Shown here: one piece after another, positions 4,856-7,646 of the stretch | How positions within the stretch are numbered: position 1 is the stretch's first letter | How the letters are laid out: each line of letters begins with the position of its first letter | NCBI GenBank assembly: GCA_019136335.1 | Contig: JAGVUK010000073.1 | Location: 1 to 7,646 of the forward strand | Direction: 5' to 3' | From: Methanomicrobiales archaeon | Lineage (GTDB): Archaea; Halobacteriota; Methanomicrobia; Methanomicrobiales; Methanoculleaceae | Length of the DNA stretch: 7,646 bases | Notes under the pieces: model-generated | Database searches by the model: none | What the model was told of the DNA's origin: nothing | What the model saw: only the letters and a program-made list of their open reading frames with translations | Translations under genes and position numbers: made by a program

Positions 4856-6754
4856 ATGGCAACATTACAGGGAATGAGCGGGGTCGATATCCGGGCGCTG
4901 GTGGCGGAGGCCGCCGTCCGTCTCCCGCTCTGGGTCGGCAAGATCTACCAGTTCGACGCAAAGACCCTTGGTATCAGGCTGAACGGGGAGGACCGGGCAA
5001 AATACCAGTTGCTCGTCGAGACCGGAAGGCGCGCCCACTTCACCGCCGAGTTCCCCGTACCCCCGAAGAACCCGCCGAGTTTTGCGATGCTGCTCCGCAA
5101 GCACCTCGAGGGCGGGAAAGTGCTCGGGATCCGCCAGCCCGGGATCGAGCGCACCGTCTGCATCGATGTCGGGAAGAGGGATACGGTCTACCACCTCATC
5201 TTCGAGCTCTTCGACGAGGGGAACGCGGTCCTCTGCGACGAAGGGTATACGATCATCAAGCCCCTCTGGCACCACCGGTTCAAGACCCGGGAGGTGGTCC
5301 CGGGCGCGGTCTACGCCTTCGACGGGACCGACTGCTCGGCTCTCTCTCCTGACGAGTTCCGGACGATGCTTGATGGGTCCGACCGCGACATCGTCCGGAC
5401 GCTCGCCGTCGGGTGCATGCTCGGCGGCGCGTATGCCGAAGAGGTCTGCCGGACGGCTGGCGTCGAGAAGAGCGCCGCCGCCGCGGAGGTTGATGCGGCG
5501 GCGGTTCGCGAAGCCTTTGACCGCCTGATGGCCGACGTCGTGAGGAGCCGGGACCCGGTCATAACGCCGTCCGGGTGCTGGCCGGTGGTACTTGCCGGCG
5601 AGGAGGTCCGCGAGCGGTTCGCGACGTTCAGCGAGGCCCTGGATGCGTTCTACCCGAAGGCGGCGGGCGCGAAAGAGGAGGCCGCCGCCGAGAAACCCCG
5701 CCTCTCCCAGGACGAGGTGATCCGCCGGCGCCAGGCTGAGGCGATCAAGGGGTTTGAGAAGAAGATCGAGCGGTACGAACGGGTGGTGGAGGTGCTCTAC
5801 GAGAACTACGCTCCCGTCACCGGGATCATAACGACACTCGACGAAGCGAGCAAAAGCCGCTCGTGGCAGGAGATCGAGCAGATCCTCAAAGGAAACCGCG
5901 AGAATGCGTCGGCAAAGATGATCCGCGCGGTCCACCCTGCCGAGGCGGCGGTGGAGCTCGACCTTGCCGGGGAGCGGGTAAAAGTCTACGTTCACGAGAC
6001 GATCGAGCAGAACATCGGCCGCTACTACGACCAGATCAAGAAGTTCAAGAAGAAGAAGACGGGCGCGCTCGCGGCCATGGAGCGGACGGTCCCGGAAAAG
6101 CCCCGGCGGAAGCAGAATCTCGCCCTCCAGAAGAAGCGGTGGTATCACCGGTTCCGCTGGTTTACCACCACCGACGGCGTCCTCGTCATCGGCGGCCGGG
6201 ACGCCTCCCAGAACGAGGACCTCGTCAAGAAGTATATGGAGGGCAAAGACCTCTTCGTCCACGCCGACGTCCACGGCGGGAGCGTCGTCATCGTGAAGGG
6301 CGCAACCGTTCACCTGGACGAGGTCGTGCAGTTCGCCGCGTCCTACTCGAACGCCTGGAAGGCCGGGCACTTCACGGCGGACGTCTACGCCGCCCGGCCT
6401 GACCAGGTGAGCAAGACGCCCGAGTCCGGCGAGTATGTCGCAAGAGGCGCGTTCATCGTCCGGGGAGAGCGGCAGTACTTCAGGAACGTCCCCCTCGGGG
6501 TGGCGATCGGTCTTGCGACGGCGCCCGAGGTCGCCGTCATCGGCGGCCCGCCCCGGGCCGTCGCCGGGCGCGCAGACGTGCGGGTGGAACTCCGGCCCGG
6601 CCAGTTCGAACAGAATGACATCGCAAGGAAGGTTGTCCGGGCCCTCAGGGAGAAACTCCCGGAGGACGAGTGGAAAGGGCTCAAGAACGCCTTAAACACC
6701 GAGGCGGTCGCCGCGTTCGTCCCGCCGGGAGGCTCCGAGATCGTAGAACCATGA
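4856..6754 (+). CDS. rqcH: RqcH / NEMF / Rqc2 family ribosome quality-control factor
   Basis: The 632-residue protein belongs to the NFACT family, often mislabelled fibronectin-binding. It acts on large ribosomal subunits blocked by peptidyl-tRNA and, in bacterial relatives, recruits tRNA-Ala to add C-terminal alanine tails. The NFACT-N part opens with MSGVDIRALVAE (7-18) and includes GIERTVCIDV (96-105) and HLIFELFDEGNAVL (113-126). A long helical coiled-coil segment spans about 285-410 and includes the basic patch KKFKKKKTG. NFACT-R covers about 425-545: RWYHRFRWF, VIGGRDASQNEDLVKKYM, then LFVHADVHGGSVVIVKG. There is no eukaryotic NFACT-C domain, as expected for an archaeon. Residues 98-99 are Glu-Arg at the position of the tRNA-contacting Asp-Arg pair. 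The ATG at 4856 is chosen; a second in-frame ATG at 4874 (M7) is possible, but its AGGGA lies too close. Its stop overlaps the Pelota start. Confidence 0.93.
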   Translation: MATLQGMSGVDIRALVAEAAVRLPLWVGKIYQFDAKTLGIRLNGEDRAKYQLLVETGRRAHFTAEFPVPPKNPPSFAMLLRKHLEGGKVLGIRQPGIERTVCIDVGKRDTVYHLIFELFDEGNAVLCDEGYTIIKPLWHHRFKTREVVPGAVYAFDGTDCSALSPDEFRTMLDGSDRDIVRTLAVGCMLGGAYAEEVCRTAGVEKSAAAAEVDAAAVREAFDRLMADVVRSRDPVITPSGCWPVVLAGEEVRERFATFSEALDAFYPKAAGAKEEAAAEKPRLSQDEVIRRRQAEAIKGFEKKIERYERVVEVLYENYAPVTGIITTLDEASKSRSWQEIEQILKGNRENASAKMIRAVHPAEAAVELDLAGERVKVYVHETIEQNIGRYYDQIKKFKKKKTGALAAMERTVPEKPRRKQNLALQKKRWYHRFRWFTTTDGVLVIGGRDASQNEDLVKKYMEGKDLFVHADVHGGSVVIVKGATVHLDEVVQFAASYSNAWKAGHFTADVYAARPDQVSKTPESGEYVARGAFIVRGERQYFRNVPLGVAIGLATAPEVAVIGGPPRAVAGRADVRVELRPGQFEQNDIARKVVRALREKLPEDEWKGLKNALNTEAVAAFVPPGGSEIVEP

Positions 6755-7646
6755 AGGCTGAAGTGCGGGAACTGAAGAAACGGTTCGGGGAGATACGCCT
6801 CTTTCCGGAGACGCTCGACGACCTCTGGCACCTCTCCCACCTGGTCGGTCCGGGCGACCTCGTCTTTGCGACGACATTCCGGAGCGTGGAGGCGGCGACC
6901 GACAAGCTCCGCCCGGAGAAGACCGAGAAGCGGCCGGTCCGGCTCGGGATCCGGGTCGAGAAGGTGGAGTTCCACCAGCACTCAAACCGCCTCCGGATCG
7001 CCGGCGTCATCGAGAGCGGGGTGGACGTCGCCTCGCACCACACCTTAAACGTCGAGGCGGGGTTCGAGATATCGGTCATCAAACTCTGGCGGGCGGTCGA
7101 CTGCGAGCGACTCCGGCGGGCCGTCGATGCCTCCGCATACGGCGTCGTCCACGTCGCGAGCGTCGAGGAGGGGGAGGCGCAGGTCTACCGCCTGCGCCAG
7201 TTCGGCCCGGAGTGGGTGACGACCGTCACGGCCGGGAGCAGCAAGGGCGCGGACGCCGGCACCCGTTCGGTCCTCTACGAGAAGACGCTTGAGGCGCTCG
7301 CCGCGGTCACGGGCCCCCTGGTCGTCGCGGGGCCGGGGTTCGTGAAAGATGAGTTTGCAGACTACGTGAGAGCCCGTGCGCCCGACCTTGCAGGACGGAT
7401 GGTCGTCGTCGAGACGCGGCGTATCGGGCGGGGGGCCGTGCAGGAGGTGATCGGGCAGGGGATCCTTGAACGGCTGATCGGCGACCTCCACCTTGCCCGG
7501 GAGGTCAGGCTGATGGACGAAGTCCTGCTCCGGATAGCGACCGGCGGCGCTGTCGCCTACGGCATCGACGAGGTCCGGAAAGCGATTGCCTACGGCGCGG
7601 CGGAGACGGTCCTGGTCTCCGACACCCTGCTCCGGGATGAAGAGGC
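6751..7646 (+). CDS. pelA: Pelota, archaeal mRNA-surveillance / ribosome-rescue factor (3' end outside window)
   Basis: The reading frame is open from the ATG at 6751 to the right edge: 298 codons of a protein usually near 350 residues. Pelota is an eRF1-like protein that enters the empty A site of stalled ribosomes and, with an aEF1A-type GTPase and ABCE1, drives subunit splitting without peptide hydrolysis. Domain 1, an Sm-like fold (about 1-125), includes IRVEKVEFHQHSNRLRIAG and the conserved SHHTLNVEAGFEI (95-107). Domain 2 (about 126-250) starts at DASAYGVVHVASVEEGEAQ, carries GPGFVKDEF (194-202) and has no GGQ, as expected for Pelota. Domain 3 begins near residue 255 with LLRIATGGAVAYGIDEVRKAI and VLVSDTLLR (287-295). 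The ATG overlaps the rqcH stop as ATGA, so translation is probably coupled. I see no frameshift or truncation other than the window edge. Confidence 0.95.
   Translation, partial: MKAEVRELKKRFGEIRLFPETLDDLWHLSHLVGPGDLVFATTFRSVEAATDKLRPEKTEKRPVRLGIRVEKVEFHQHSNRLRIAGVIESGVDVASHHTLNVEAGFEISVIKLWRAVDCERLRRAVDASAYGVVHVASVEEGEAQVYRLRQFGPEWVTTVTAGSSKGADAGTRSVLYEKTLEALAAVTGPLVVAGPGFVKDEFADYVRARAPDLAGRMVVVETRRIGRGAVQEVIGQGILERLIGDLHLAREVRLMDEVLLRIATGGAVAYGIDEVRKAIAYGAAETVLVSDTLLRDEE

Noticed and set aside
4865..6370. A 501-codon open frame on the minus strand opposite rqcH.
   Set aside because: It is antisense to a confidently recognised gene in GC-rich DNA, where such open frames are common. Its translation is Leu/Asp/Arg-rich with no recognisable motif and no promoter or ribosome-binding site.
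7045..7491. A 148-codon minus-strand open frame near the right edge.
   Set aside because: It lies opposite the clear Pelota frame, which continues to the window end, and has no recognisable family features.

Overview
The window looks like chromosomal DNA of a GC-rich euryarchaeon, most likely a Methanomicrobiales methanogen of the Methanoculleus type. The support is archaeal: a SlyD-like FKBP with the long archaeal C-terminal extension, an archaeal Pelota, an archaeal-style RqcH/NEMF protein, an AT-rich TATA box in otherwise GC-rich DNA, and Shine-Dalgarno (AGGTGA) usage. The genus is an impression from protein style; I did not search a database.

Layout. (1) Positions 2-598 (+) hold the C-terminal part of a calcineurin-like metallophosphoesterase that enters from the left edge. 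(2) Convergent to it, and overlapping it by 14 bp, is a minus-strand pair: a STAND/AAA_16-type ATPase (1158-2648) followed 42 bp later by a CYTH-domain protein annotated as class IV adenylate cyclase or triphosphatase (585-1115). (3) Positions 2664-3020 are non-coding and carry nested inverted repeats, including a CTTCGCG-rich stretch. (4) A TATA box near 3021-3033 drives an FKBP-type prolyl isomerase (3140-3865), whose leader contains a perfect hairpin. (5) Positions 3866-4855, almost 1 kb, have no credible gene. They hold a degenerate family of G/C-run repeats in about three composite copies, with hairpins and quadruplex-forming motifs. (6) RqcH (4856-6754) and Pelota (6751 to the right edge, incomplete) follow as a translationally coupled pair sharing ATGA.

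How the genes work together. The clearest functional unit is rqcH-pelA. Pelota recognises stalled ribosomes with an empty A site and promotes their splitting. RqcH then binds the obstructed large subunit still carrying peptidyl-tRNA and, in characterised relatives, adds C-terminal tails that mark the nascent chain. Joining both in one coupled transcript suggests a compact ribosome-rescue operon. The FKBP upstream is a chaperone-type foldase but is separated by the repeat tract and should have its own transcript. The ATPase-CYTH pair may be a second unit: an AAA_16 plus helical-repeat module beside a possible cyclase resembles, in split form, known class III cyclase fusions. That is inference only.

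The points most worth a second look are the Glu-Arg in RqcH where characterised homologues have Asp-Arg, the rqcH-pelA coupling, the ATPase-CYTH pair, and the structured repeat tract before rqcH.
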